DNA of 64,000 nt, from assembly GCF_954871325.1 (NCBI RefSeq), contig NC_088775.1, positions 20,561,561 to 20,625,560 of the forward strand. Direction: 5' to 3'. This stretch comes from Gordionus sp. m RMFG-2023 (lineage: Eukaryota; Nematomorpha; Gordioida; Chordodea; Parachordodidae). The notes under the pieces are model-generated. The model ran no database searches and had not been told where the DNA came from. It saw only the letters and a program-made list of their open reading frames with translations. Of the stretch, positions 11,370 to 23,220 are shown in pieces (positions within the stretch are counted from its first letter, which is position 1; every line of letters starts with the position of its first letter). Position numbers and translations under genes: made by a program.

Positions 11370-13316
11370 CAGGGGCGTCTCTAGCCTTTACAATCTCAGG
11401 GGGCTCAATTAAAAAAATTTGTATGGGAGGCTTCTCCCCCCATACTCCCCAATTTGCGGGATCGGCTGGGTTTTATATTACTATATAATAATTTTTTAAA
11501 ATTAGCTAACTCTGAAAATTACTTCTGAATTTTATATTTTGTCAATTATTAATTTATGCATACAAAATAAAATGGCATATAAATTAAAACAATACAAGAT
11601 ATTTCTAAAAATAATATTATTTAATACAAAATCTATTTATTACAGTATAAAATATTTTTGCCGATATAAAAAATTTTGCGTCTAAAGAATTACAATTGAT
11701 AAAAAAGGTTAATTAATATATATGCCTCAATTGATAATGGTTTTTAAAAACACATAAGGCAATATAATTCTTAGCAACCTACATTGAAACTAATATAACT
11801 CTCTGTTACCCTTTTAAGCAATGTTTTGTAGAATGGACTAATAAGGAAAAATTTACATGCCTAACAAATCAGCAATTCTTGAAGAAGAAAATATAAACGA
11901 CTAATCCAAATCATAAAACTATATGGTGATTAGAGCTTCCTCTTAGATGACATAATGGAAACTAGATAAGTAATAGAGAAAATTGTTGTGAGATATTAAA
12001 TTTCTAAAAGATTATCTTCCATTTTTAATGATATATAAATGACCACACAGTTGATAAGTTTTGCTTATCTAAAATATGCAATCATATGCTCTCAGCAGCT
12101 GTAGTAATAATCTTAAATTATATAGTCAAACAAATAATAATAGATGCTGCTGGTTAATTTTCAGTCATAGCCATGACACTCACGATGTTAAATCATATCA
12201 GAATATATAATGTTGGATAAATTGATAAAACAAAAATAAAAATCTTTAGAAGAAATTATGCGAATTATTAAAGCCTTGAGTTATTTATATGGTAAGGATG
12301 CCAAATAAGAAATGAATTATATAGTATCTAGAAAATAAAAGTGATATGATAAAAGCAATTAAGATCTTATATATTATTGTATTGTCAATATATTCAAATA
12401 TTTATATAATTTTTCGCAGAAACATAATCCAAGGAAAGGATTTCTACCACTGACGTTGAAAACATCTTCTATCTTTCCCCTATCCAGTATATGGATATGC
12501 ACCTAATATTGGTTGCATAGGTCCAGTTGTTTTAGTACTCAGATTAAGCTCTTCTGAAAAAAGTAAAAATATTAATATATTAATTAAAATATTATTGCTT
12601 TTATGAAAATTATGACAAATATTATATATTTGAAGAAAAATATTGTTAAAATAAAAATAATACTTGTATAAGTTCTTCTAAAAAAGTGACAAATATTAAT
12701 ATATAATTTAAAATAATATTGTTTTTATAAAAATCATGGCAAACATTATATATTTGAAGAAAAATATTGTTATAAAAAAAAATACTTGTATGGTTGTCAC
12801 TTTTAGATTGAGCCATGCGTATAGTTATTATTTTATAAATAAAATAACTTATATTAAATATAAATTAATTTACCTATTTTTTTCTTTTCTACTCTCCCTA
12901 AATTATTAACAATCCTCTCATTCACAATGAGCCTTCTTTCTTCATTGACCAAAAAATCTAAATAAGATTAATTTTAAAATGTATTTCATAAAATGTAATT
13001 TGTTCTAATACAACTCATACCTTTATATGGATTACTGCTACCAACAATCTGGTTTGTTGTAGCATCCTTGTCAGATTTTATGCCTATATAAAATTTTATA
13101 TTTAATTATATTTAAAAAATTAATACATTCTGAGATATCTATACATTGGATCTCACATATATCTTCAGATTGACCCACAGGTTTAGCTTCTATTATTTTA
13201 TAAATAAAATATATTATATTGTATATTAATTAATTTACCTGTCTTTCTTTTAACCTTTTTGTTTTCAAAATTTATATCTTTTAGAACCACAATTAATCAT
13301 CTTTTAATATCTAAAG
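11370..13316 (-). mobile_element. hAT element (family B/C), left part with transposase exons
   Basis: The end CAGGGGCGTCTCTAGCC at 11370 and the next ~950 bp match, in reverse orientation, the right end of the hAT copy at 32099-38376 (terminus at 38376). Beyond that match, 12.4-13.2 kb holds short minus-strand exons of a TTF-zinc-finger hAT transposase that the other copy lacks. This copy therefore derives from a longer, coding ancestor. It is interrupted at 13317 by the start of another hAT end. The 8 bases before the terminus are TAAAAAAT. A similar run follows the hAT end at 30514, a possible but weak pairing. Confidence 0.7.
12420..13195 (-). pseudogene. TTF-zinc-finger hAT transposase, N-terminal exons
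   Basis: Minus-strand exons have clean GT-AG borders. One spans 13083-13021 (IKSDKDATTNQIVGSSNPYK), then 12957-12874 (FLVNEERRLIVNERIVNNLG), then one near 12830-12795 (MAQSKSDNHT). Another starts near 12556 and reads ELNLSTKTTGPMQPILGAYP, then RRCFQRQW and FPWIMF. An additional exon-like stretch, EAKPVGQSEDI, lies near 13190-13155. TGPxQPxLxxYP followed by RxFxxxW is the conserved N-terminal block of TTF-type/ZMYM-like hAT transposases. Stops within the last exon and loss of the catalytic part mark it as dead. The catalytic domain is missing from 11.4-12.4 kb, so an internal deletion probably removed it. Confidence 0.65.
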
Positions 13317-13695
13317 CAGTAACTTCGCTAGGGGGGATAAAATTTGAATAGCCCCCTGAATAAATTTTTTTTTGGCTCCTTAATATCCCCTTAACTAAAA
13401 ATAAATTTTTTTGATTGCTCATTGAATGATTTCTTTTATAATTTTACTGAGTAATATATAGATTTAATTTTATAATTTAAAAATTAATTGGTCTATTATT
13501 CTTAAGTGATAACTATTTTAATTATTAGATTAGATTAATATTTATAAATTATATTTTCACTATGTCAGCTTGCAATCAAATTCTGTATTAAAAATAGAAT
13601 ATTAATATCACTCACTAAATATTAATTTAGCATTAACAGTTGAAGCTTTATTGACTTTTATTATTTAAATTATTATATAACCCTAATTAAATAAA
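13317..13695 (+). mobile_element. hAT family B/C end, sibling of 32099-38376
   Basis: It starts CAGTAACTTCGCTAGG and follows the 32099 copy closely, including 'tttgaatagccccctgaa' and 'gcattaacagttgaagct'. At the point where the 32099 copy carries a Helitron (32358-37006) this copy is uninterrupted (around 13540-13550), so it serves as an empty-site reference. It is cut at 13695 by a different, reverse-oriented Helitron. Confidence 0.75.
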
Positions 13696-13706
13696 CTAGT
13701 AGAAAG

Positions 13707-13724
13707 CCCGTCAAAAATGACGGG
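13707..13724 (-). repeat. Helitron 3'-terminal hairpin
   Basis: The 6-bp stem CCCGTC/GACGGG with an AT loop lies 7 bases from the terminal CTAG, as in known Helitrons, where it acts in termination of rolling-circle transfer. Confidence 0.85.
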
Positions 13725-15054
13725 GAATGAGATTTTTATTCATTTTTTACTGTAGATGTCATGCCAGGTTCAAGCTCCCAAATCACAATATTAGGAAGCA
13801 TACAAGATCTTATAATTTTAAAAAAGTTTATCAAGCCCAGCTCAACCCTTAATAATTTGTAAAAGATATTCCCAAGTCAGGTGCAAGAATATTAATTTTG
13901 AGGTTCCAAGCCCAGTCCTACCCATTATAATTTAGAAAATTTTTTCCCGCCTCGGAGATAGTTAAATTTTTATTATCATCACATGAACGGGAAATATCTG
14001 ATTTACCAATTAGTCTAATATAGGAAAAAAAACATGTAAATTCGGTATTAAGGGAAACTGGGAAGGCCTGGGCAACCACTTATTAGATAATCATGACAAA
14101 TAAAATAAAAATAACCGACTCTTATATTATATCTAAAAAATAAATTGTTTTTTATTATATAGGGTTATTGTTGTTTTTCAGATAAATTTAATGTATGTCT
14201 TGCATTTCCGAAATTATTTGTCAAAGAATTAGATAAGGGATATATATATTTTTATGTTAAGTAAAAAAAAATGCTATCTATTTAAATATCAAAAATGCCA
14301 TTAAAAACTAATGAAACTTATATGCAAATTATTTATATTTTAAGATATTTTTTTTATTGACATATAAATTTGGGATAATTTTTTTAAAAAATAATGAGGA
14401 TTAATTATTATGTATTTTATAAAATTAAGAGCAAATCCTTGTTGACATTTTAATTAAATCTGGGGTCGTCTGGAGAGGAAATAATTAATATATAATTTTA
14501 TATCATTTAGGGTTGTAGATGAAAGTAATGACGGATTAACAAAGCAGTGTACAAAACACATTACGTCCTGATAAAGATGATATGCCTATGCCTTGGTATA
14601 CTGATAAAAGAAGAACGCAAAACGATATTTCTGTCAATGACAGCATTGGTATCCCCCTCTAAAATAGAATCATGAACGACAATGTTAACTCAACCTTAAA
14701 ACGGTTGTAAGTATTGTTAAAAAGGCCACGACAGAACTACTGCTTATTTTTTCATTAATAAAGTTGATTGGTCGTACTGTACATTTAAGTTTGAACATTC
14801 CTCTAAATATTCATGAAAGTTTCTCAGAGAATTTGATAAAGTAATATTTATATTAACTCCTAGTGAAGTGAATGATAGTACGGAATTAAATGCTTATATT
14901 TGTTAAAAAATAGACGGAGGTGGCATAGGGATTGTGGTAGTTGTGATAGAAATATCTGGAGAACTGGGTGAAAATTAAATAAACATAGATATAAAATATA
15001 AGATAAAAAAACAAAATAAACCTCCAGATGAGTTCATTATAGTTTTTGTCTACC

Positions 15055-16887
15055 CAGTGGCGTAGCCAATATCATGAAGGAGAGGGGGGGGGGGTTTAAA
15101 AATTTTTTTTTGAACACTTAATTGCTTATATTTTCGGATTTGTTAAAATTGTTTTATATTTTCATATAACAAAATTTTAGGGTATTTTGTTATATATTTT
15201 ACATTCCTTTATTTAATCATGTATATATTTTTATTAATTAAAATATTTTCAAAATGATATTTTATATAATACAGATTTTAATATTAAAAATTATAATGTA
15301 TAAAGACACTATTTAAAAAAAAGTAATTTTTTGCAATTATATAAAATATGTGTAATTCTTTTGCAAATAATGGAATTTAAAAAAATATGATGATATTATC
15401 TTATAAATAATACTTTTTTTACAAAAAAAATTGATGATATATTAAAACTTATAAAATTTTATTGCTATTTTTTGATTTGAATTTAAAAAGAGAGATCTAC
15501 TTTTCTCTGAGATTTTGCTAATTCATCTAGAATCAAATTTTTATCTAAAATAATCTCCTTATAAATATTCAATAGGGCTAATCCATTTAAACGTTTTTCA
15601 CCGGTTGTGTTTCTTAAATAGGTTTTTAACCTATTTAAAGTTGAAAAAGACCTTTGATTATTGCAGGTACTAATTGGCAAGGTAGCTAAAATAATTAATA
15701 ATGTTTTGATATTAGGCAGGGAATCTAAAATGCAATTACACATGGAAAGGGCCTACAGAGCATTTTTGGGTTTAAAAGAATACCCTATTCTGTCAAGATT
15801 TTTATACCAAAATTTGACATCACAAAGTAACTTATCATATGAACCTACTAAATCATCAGCATAAAACTCTGAGATTTTTTTAATATCCTCTCGTGTTTCA
15901 AGTGTAATCAACAGTTTAGACTCAACCGGCAAAAGAAAATAAAAGCTTTTTAAAATATAATTATGACTAATAAATCTTTCTTTTAATTGAAATAAAAATG
16001 TATCAATAAGGGGAATAAAAATGTTTATTTTATAAAAATCCTCAATCGTAGATGCATCAATATTTGATCGATTGGATTGTCTAGAGACTACTCTAAGTTT
16101 AAAAATTTCAATTCCAAACATATTAGCAATCTCCTTTACTTTTTCATATATTTCATGAAATTTTTCATCCACATTCTCGCTGATATTTGTTAATATTTTA
16201 ACAATATCCTTTGCTCTATTCATAATCTCCCTTAAATCCAAATCAATTTTTTGTAGCATTTTGCTAAAATCATATGTATAATTAAATAAAAAATAAACAC
16301 ATTGAATTGAAATTAAAAACTGTGGCTTAATAATAGCCTGAAAAATATTTTCAGCATCTGCTGAATCTTTTTCCTTGCTTGATATATAAAATTCTAGTGC
16401 TGCAAAGACAACATCATTTAGTTCAATAAAGAGTTTCACCGACTCTTGTCTTTCAATGAATTTGATTGGACAAAATCTTTTTAGTTTTTTGATTTTTTGA
16501 GTCAATATCATGATACGTTTGAATAAATAACTCCCTTTTTTGGGGCGGTGTGAAATTCATATTGAAAATGAGAAATATATATTTTTAAAAATGAAATATG
16601 ACAAACTAGACAACTTTTATGAAATGCAAAATAATATAAAATTTATTTAATAAATATAAAAATAATCAAATGTGTATATCTATTATTATTTATAATAAAT
16701 TTAAAACATAAAAATCAAGCGTTTATTAAGAATTTATTAAATTAAAATTAAAAAATGTTTAAAAAAAAATTTTAAAAAAAAATATTTTATAAAAATAAAA
16801 TTTAAAAAAAAATTTTTGTTTTCATTTTTCATGGAGAGGTGGGGGGGGGGGGTTGAACCTTCAAAACCCCCCATGTCTACGCCACTG
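15055..16887 (-). mobile_element. hAT transposon (hAT-A), complete ends, internal deletion
   Basis: The ends are CAGTGGCGTAGCCA and, reverse-complemented, CAGTGGCGTAGACA. They are flanked by a perfect 8-bp duplication TGTCTACC at 15047-15054 and 16888-16895. A run of about ten or more G lies close to each terminus (near 15085 and 16842). The 1833-bp copy keeps only the second half of a minus-strand transposase gene. It sits inside the reverse-oriented Helitron, so it is younger than that insertion. Confidence 0.92.
15483..16511 (-). pseudogene. hAT-A transposase, C-terminal half (ZMYM1/THAP0-like)
   Basis: Minus-strand reading begins around CPIKFIERQESVKLFIEL. It continues through AENIFQAIIKPQFLIS, DLREIMNRAKDIVKIL, VVSRQSNRSN and FIPLIDTFLFQLKERF, and ends with the hAT dimerisation block PISTCNNQRSFSTLNRLKTY and NGLALLNIYKEI. 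These blocks and their order match hAT transposases of the TTF-zinc-finger group (relatives of ZMYM1 and the '52 kDa repressor' proteins). A stop near 15753 splits the frame, and the DNA-binding finger and first catalytic block are absent. The copy cannot encode a working enzyme. Confidence 0.85.
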
Positions 16888-17072
16888 TGTCTACCAGTAA
16901 CTCTAGAACGGGTATGGCGTTTGTTTAATCGTCATTATTTTCTTTGCTTATCTTTAATAAAAGATTCATCATGTTATGTAGCAATGTGAGGGAAGGGTTA
17001 GCCTAGACAAATAAAGAAATCAGGCAAAAATATAAATAAACTATTGTTGAAATTAACAAACATTAAAATAAT

Positions 17073-17261
17073 TGAAGAGAAAAATGGTGAGAGTAAGTAA
17101 AAATATATTTTATTATTTTTTATATTCGTACACACTATATATATTATCTAAAAATATAAATTAGAATACATATAATCAAAACGAAAAACAAAAAGTAATA
17201 ATAGGTATGGTTATAAAAATTAGATTATAAAAAGTAAAAATATAAATTTGAATATATAACA
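17073..17261 (-). repeat. Gypsy-1 3' LTR
   Basis: 189 bp, starting TG and ending CA on the plus strand, nearly identical to 22105-22304. It is 3' with respect to the minus-strand genes. Confidence 0.9.
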
Positions 17262-17669
17262 TTCTCCTTCTTCTAAAAAGCCTTCACACTTTAATTATGT
17301 TAACATAGTTAGTTTGTTCATCAAGTTGTTTCACCAGTCATCATATCGTTGGCTTGTCCCAATCGTTGGTTTGTTTAAATCGATTTTACACATAGGTTTG
17401 TTTAAATCGCAAGCTTGATATCCTTATCGTAAGTTGTCCTTATAAATCGCGACTTTGTCATATAGCTTGCTTGTCACCTCAATTGTTATTATTCAAAATT
17501 GTTATTATCATCAGTGTTACGAATAATGAGAAATAATAATACATCAAATTGGATATAAGAATAAATGAAGAATGATAAATCAATAAGATTTATATAATAT
17601 TTTCAGCGTTTTAGTGTAAGCGTTTTAATATTTAATTTACTTTATGCAATTTAATATTTATTTTATATT

Positions 17670-20640
17670 TTAAGTTATGTAGTATTTTAAATAAACAGGT
17701 TTTTGTTTAATTCGCACAGGTCTAGAAATAGGTGTTATATCGTTATTATCAGTAATTTTTATATTTTTGTCCACACTTCCCTCCTTAAAAGAATCCTTAG
17801 AGTCATAGTTAATAATTGTGTTAAAACAGTTTCTAATTCTTATTTGATCTAAATGTCTCCTCAAAATACCTTTCTCTGTCTTAATTTGGAACATCATGTC
17901 ACTTTCTTTATGGGTGATCATGCCTTTGCACCATTTATCATCACCTTGTACTTTGTACCAAACAAAATCTCCTATGATAAAGGTTCTATTTCGTGGTAAA
18001 GTGACGTTTATTTTATTCTCTTTCTCCTCCAACGGTTTTAATAAATACCATTTAATTCTAATATCTCGATTAAACATTCTCTGAGATGGTGTAACTCCTG
18101 TAGTATCATTACGCGTATTTCTGTAATTAAATAAAAATTAGCCAAGTGCGATATCTAGGTCAATTTTAATATTCCTTTTTATATGTGTTTTGAAGGTTCT
18201 CACCATGCGTTCTACATGGCCATTGAATTGCTGGTTATAAGCAGATGTGAGCACATGTTTGATACCGAAATTGTTGCAAAATTTTTCAAAATCGTTACTC
18301 GTAAAGTTAGTGCCATTATCAGTAACTATAGTTTCAGGTATTCCATATAGTGAAATAGTTTTAAAGATTTCTTTTAAAGTAACATCAGTCGTAATATTTT
18401 TAACAGGAATAATAATTGGAAATTTGCTGTAGGCATCGACTATTATCAACCAATTTTTTGTGAAAAACGGACCTGCATAATCTATGTGTATCAAACGGTT
18501 TGGTTGTCAAAACCCATGGTTTTTGTATCTTTATAGGATTATCATGATATATGTTAAAATCGGCACAACTTTTCACTTCCATTACTATCTTATTGTTTAT
18601 ACCAGGCCACCACATGTAATCTTTGGCTAAGGATTTGATTTTTCCTGCTCCCAAGTGACCTTCATGTAATGACTGTAGTACATTTTTTCTCATAGAAGAC
18701 GGAATTATGATTCTGTTGCTTTTGTAAAGACAATCCTTAATTATACTCAATTCCAAATCAATGTTTTTATAAATATTATTCATTATAGGCCTGTTGTTCT
18801 TAATATCATTTATGACTTGTTTTAATTCAATATCTTTCAAAGTTTCATCACGAATTTGATTAAAATTAATAGGTAAATCCCCATATTCATTTATCATAGT
18901 GATATTTTCAACAGCTTCATCATGACATTCTTGTGGTAATCTCAAGAGACAATCAGGAACAACATTATATTTACCGGCTTTATACTTTATATTAAAATCA
19001 TATCCTCCTAATGTAATATTCCACTTCTGGAGTCTTAAAGACATAGTGCTATTATCCTTAAGACCCTTGGTAAAGATGTGAACTAGAGGTTTATGGTCAG
19101 TAATAATTGTAAATTTCGTGCCAATTAAGTATTCCTGGAACCTCCTTATAGCGAACATAATAGCGAGAGCCTCACGCTCAATATTGGTATAGTTCATTTC
19201 GGATTTTAATAAAGTTCTTGACGCGAAAGCTATAGGTTTTTCTTTACCATCTTTTTCAGTATGAAATAGTACAGCTCCTAAACCACGATGCATCAGTGGC
19301 TATTCCTATAGGTAATTCAGGGTTAAAATATGTCAAAGTGGGTGGAAAACTAATCAATTTCTTAAGATCATAAAAACTTTTAGAGTGTTCTAGGTTCCAA
19401 GCCCATTTTTCTTTGTTGACAATCTTATATAGAGGATCGGCAATTTCTGAAAAATTGTTCAAAAATTTTCTATAGTAGCCAGCTATTCCCAGAAATGTTG
19501 ATAATTCAGCAGCTGATTTTGGTTCTGGCATATTAATTATTGCTTCAATTTTGTCGTGATTAGTATGAATCCCCTTGGCGTCAATATCATGACCCAGGAA
19601 CCTCACTTTGTTTTTAAAGAACACACTTTTATTGAAGTTATGTATTAACCCATACGATGATATTCTATCAAACACTTTTTTTATGTTGTTAAGGTGGGCT
19701 TCATCGTTTTTTCCAGTTATAAGTAAATCATCAATATAAAATATGACGTCATCCTTATCACCGAAGATTTGATCAATGATCTGTTGAAAAATTGCAGATG
19801 AGGTTTTAAGCCCAAAAGGAAGTCTAGTAAATTGGTAATATCCCTTGTGCGTAGATATGGTTAAAATATTTCTGCAACTTTTATCAATTGGTATCTGTAA
19901 GAAAGCATTTTTAAAGTCAATCTTCGTAAATCTTTTTCCTTCTGAAAGTTTAGCTATTAAATCATTGATTCGTGGTAGAGGGTATCTGATATCTTCTAGA
20001 GCTGGGTTTACAGTGTCCTTAAAATCAGCACAAAGCCTAATGCTCCCATCATCTTTGTAGACAGCGGTAACAGGACTTGCCCATCGGACATTCACCGGCT
20101 CAATAATTTTATCATGTATCCATTTTTTAAGTTCATTGCTAACAAGATCAATTTTTGAATATGGAATACGTCTAGGTGGTATAATTTTAGGTTGGGCATC
20201 TCTTCTTAAATGTAACTTGACACTTGCTTTGTTGATTGGCCCATTAGTCAATTTGGATTCACACTCTTTAATCAATTTTTTTATTTCATCTTCGGAATTA
20301 GTGTCAACATTTGCTATATATTTATTTAAAATATTTTTGAAAGCATTAATCCATGTACGTCCCAACAAGGCATTTTTTCTTGATTCAACGACTACCGCTT
20401 GTAAATATTTTGAGATACCTTCATAAGTCACTTTAATTTGAGTGATGCCGATGATCTTGATTAAATTTCCATCATAAGCGGTGTAACTCGGATTTCTTAA
20501 CATCTCTAATACCAAGTTTTTTAGCCAGACCATGAGGTATAATAGTATGTTTTGAGCCTGTATCGACTTGCATACATGTAACAATATCGTTCACTTTTAA
20601 AATAGTCATAAATGCTATATCTTTGTCATTGAGCATGTCA
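17670..20640 (-). pseudogene. Gypsy-1 pol fossil
   Basis: Domain order on the minus strand: retropepsin with DTG near 20.5-20.6 kb; reverse transcriptase about 19.5-20.2 kb, with the FYIDDLL catalytic block; RNase H near 19.0-19.3 kb, with TDHKPL; and the integrase zinc-binding region near 18.6-18.7 kb. The integrase core near 18.2-18.5 kb carries VTDNGTNF. A C-terminal basic segment near 17.7-18.0 kb resembles the GPY/F-type tail of gypsy integrases (VWYK and LRRHLDQI). RT preceding integrase separates it from Ty1/copia. It is broken and is treated as a fossil. Confidence 0.9.
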
Positions 20641-21953
20641 CCAGATAAGTTGTTAACATTGAAATCGTTATCATCTTTGTTCTTTGTAGAGTCAACTTTC
20701 TCTTCAATAATTTCTTCAATATTCATATTGTAATCATTGTTGTATTGTATTTGCTTTCTATTATAGTTGTCGCTACCTCTATAATTATTTAAGTTGTTGT
20801 TATATTGTATTTGCTTTCTCTGATTATTGTCACTACCTCTATAATTATAAGATTGGTAAATGTTACGATTTCCATCACCGTATTGGATTTGATTTCTTTG
20901 ATTATTATCATGCCATGTATTATTTCTACCATAATTAGATTGATTATTATTGTTGTAGCGATAGTTATTGTAGTTATAGTTGTTATAATTATCGTGGTAT
21001 CTCGAATTATTATTACCGTAATTCCTATCATTGTATCTAAAATTATTATTGTAATTCCTATCTCTATCTCTATTATCATAATTATTTCTAAAATTATTAT
21101 CAGGTCTAAAATAATTATTATTGTCATTTCTATTTCTATTGTTAAAGTGTTTATCTTTATCAGACTTTTTATCGTTATTCATATAACTTATATTATCAAC
21201 ATCTGATTTATCATTGATACTATCTAATTTAATTCCTAGCTCTACCATTTCATTTAAGGTTAAATTAATATTTTTACAAAATTTTATTTTATTTTGTCAT
21301 TTAAGGTAGATGTACGTAATTTTTCTTTTAATCTACTGTCGTCCGAAAAATTACATTTTTTATATTGCATGAAATTTTCACTCAATTTCTGCTGTAATAA
21401 GTTAAATTTATTTATTAAAATGTTTTTATCTTGCACAGGTAAAAGGTAAGTTAACTTTTTAGTCACTATTTTAAGATCTAATATGTCGGTATCGGAACAA
21501 ATTGATTTAATATTGTCAAAAACCTCGTCTGATAAATTATTAAGCAAAGTATTTATTTTAATAGAGTCCGATAATGTGCTGGTCGAAAAATAACTTAATA
21601 TTCTGTCTAAGTAAATCTCAGTAAGTGGTCCAACCAATTTTGGAATTTTATATATTAATTCTGGTTTTATATCCATGTTTTATTAATAAATCATATATAT
21701 TAGAAATTATAACATATCATATTTTAACAAAAATACAATGGAGTTTGATAAACTCCGAATCCTTGTATACGTAAAATTTCCCGTTCAGTAGTTCAAAACA
21801 ATTCATCATTTCCTTAAGGTTCACAAATTCAAATAAAACGTCGTCACTACCCAGTATCCTTGAGTAGTGCACATCACAATTGTAAGTCAATTCAAATAGT
21901 ATATCGTAAACAGAAATTTCCCAAGGAATATTAACGAGTTTGAAAGCAAACAT
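20640..21953 (-). pseudogene. Gypsy-1 gag fossil with Asn/Tyr/Arg-rich tail
   Basis: The start is MFAFKLVNIPWEISVYDI near 21.95 kb. A helical capsid-like part follows near 21.3-21.7 kb, with the conserved text MDIKPELIYKIPKLVGPLTE. A long Asn-, Tyr- and Arg-rich stretch lies near 20.7-21.15 kb, where many gypsy Gags have CCHC knuckles. I see no CCHC finger. A second copy of the same family lies at 44929-50252. It is broken and is treated as a fossil. Confidence 0.8.
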
Positions 21954-22104
21954 AATGGAAATAATTTTAAAGTGATTTTACCTTTTTTCTCCTTCTTTAT
22001 ATAGAATTTATTTGTTTCGTTTTATAATTTTTTATTATTCATATTTGCATTTCAAAGAGAAAAAAATTCCGTGGTAGCGAGTTTTTTTTGCCAACGGAGC
22101 ACCA

Positions 22105-22304
22105 TGAAGAGAATAAGGATTATGGTGAGAGTAAGTAAAAATATATTTTACTATTTTTTATATTCGTACACACACTATATATATATTATCTAAAAATATA
22201 AATTAGAATACATATAATCAAAACGAAAAACAAAAAGTAATAATAGGTAAGGTTATAAAAATTAGATTATAAAAAAGTAAAAATATAAATTTGAATATAT
22301 AACA
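22105..22304 (-). repeat. Gypsy-1 5' LTR
   Basis: 200 bp, nearly identical to 17073-17261. It is followed on the minus strand by TGGTGCTCCGTTGG, the likely tRNA primer site; I did not identify the tRNA. Confidence 0.9.
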
Positions 22305-23220
22305 ATAATGTAAACCAGTAGATGGGTCAATATTAGATGCATATTTCTAAAAGTTGGAGGGCTATCATCAAAAAAATTTTTTGGGGGACTTAACAAGCCT
22401 ATTATGATATTCTAAAGGTTTATTTTGCATTTGTTCATTATTAATGGCTGATATATCTATATTTGAACAATTATAAAGAAGAAATAAGATGGGGATAGTT
22501 TTCTAAAGTAAAAAAAAATTCTCAAGTTAATTTATTAAAAATTTCCCCGAGCTTCAGTGACCATTCGGAGAGACCAATTGGCAAACTTAAGAAAAATAGG
22601 ATCCTTGTGAATAGGTATAGAATAATTTAAATAATCTATAAATACCGTAATATGTATTTTTTTTGTAATAAATATAAAATTCTAAGAATAGAAAACTCCG
22701 TTTAGTATTTTTTATTGAAAGAATAAAAAGGATTATTGTTAAAAAAGGTAGGATCCTTAAGAATAAATATATAATTTAATTGAATAAAAATAAATATTGT
22801 AATATATATTGATTTTTTGGAATAGATAAAAAATCCTATATAAAATTATTTATAATAAAAATAATGTACTATTAGAGATGTAAAGGTAGGGAAATTTCCC
22901 GGGAAATTTCCCGAATTTTCCCTTAATATAAATATATTATTTATTTGCAAAAATTATGATTTATATTTTATAAAATATAATATTTTATTTCAATAATTAT
23001 GATTTATAATTTAATTTATAAATAATTTTTATTTTCTTCGTGAGTCTTTAAACTTATTTTTTTTATTAGTGCAATCATTGAGTGCAATTTTTCAAATCTA
23101 TAATTTTAAAAGTACAAAAATAAAGGTAAAATGTTTCCCATTATATTCTCATACATAATATTAATGTGATATATTATAGAATTATTAATAATTAATGATA
23201 TATTTAGATTTGATATATAA

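Larger units (their letters stand above)
17073..22304 (-). mobile_element. Ty3/gypsy LTR retrotransposon fossil, nearly full length (Gypsy-1)
   Basis: Two LTRs (17073-17261 and 22105-22304) enclose gag and pol on the minus strand, and a 5-bp duplication ATAAT flanks the element (17068-17072 and 22305-22309). A primer-binding-like TGGTGCTCCGTTGG follows the 5' LTR (22104 downwards). A purine tract, AGAAGAAGGAGAA, precedes the 3' LTR. Protease, reverse transcriptase, RNase H and integrase occur in the Ty3/gypsy order. The LTRs differ by only a few substitutions and small length changes, so the insertion is recent. The coding part is interrupted roughly five times. It sits inside the reverse-oriented Helitron. 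Confidence 0.93.
13696..22872 (-). mobile_element. Helitron, 3' half, reverse orientation, with nested insertions
   Basis: Read on the minus strand it ends with a hairpin CCCGTC..GACGGG (13724-13707), then CTTTCTA and CTAG (13699-13696), followed by T. That is the canonical Helitron 3' end, inserted 5' to a T. The body matches the 3' half of the Helitron at 32358-37006. It is interrupted by a hAT (15055-16887) and a gypsy fossil (17073-22304). It stops at 22872, where a hAT end begins. Without the insertions about 2.1 kb of Helitron remains. No Rep/helicase gene is seen, so it is non-autonomous. Confidence 0.85.

Noticed and set aside
20789-21206. Ile/Thr- and Ile/Val-rich open frames on both strands
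   Set aside because: They are other-frame readings of the Asn-codon repeats in the gypsy gag region; the same happens at 49698-50191.
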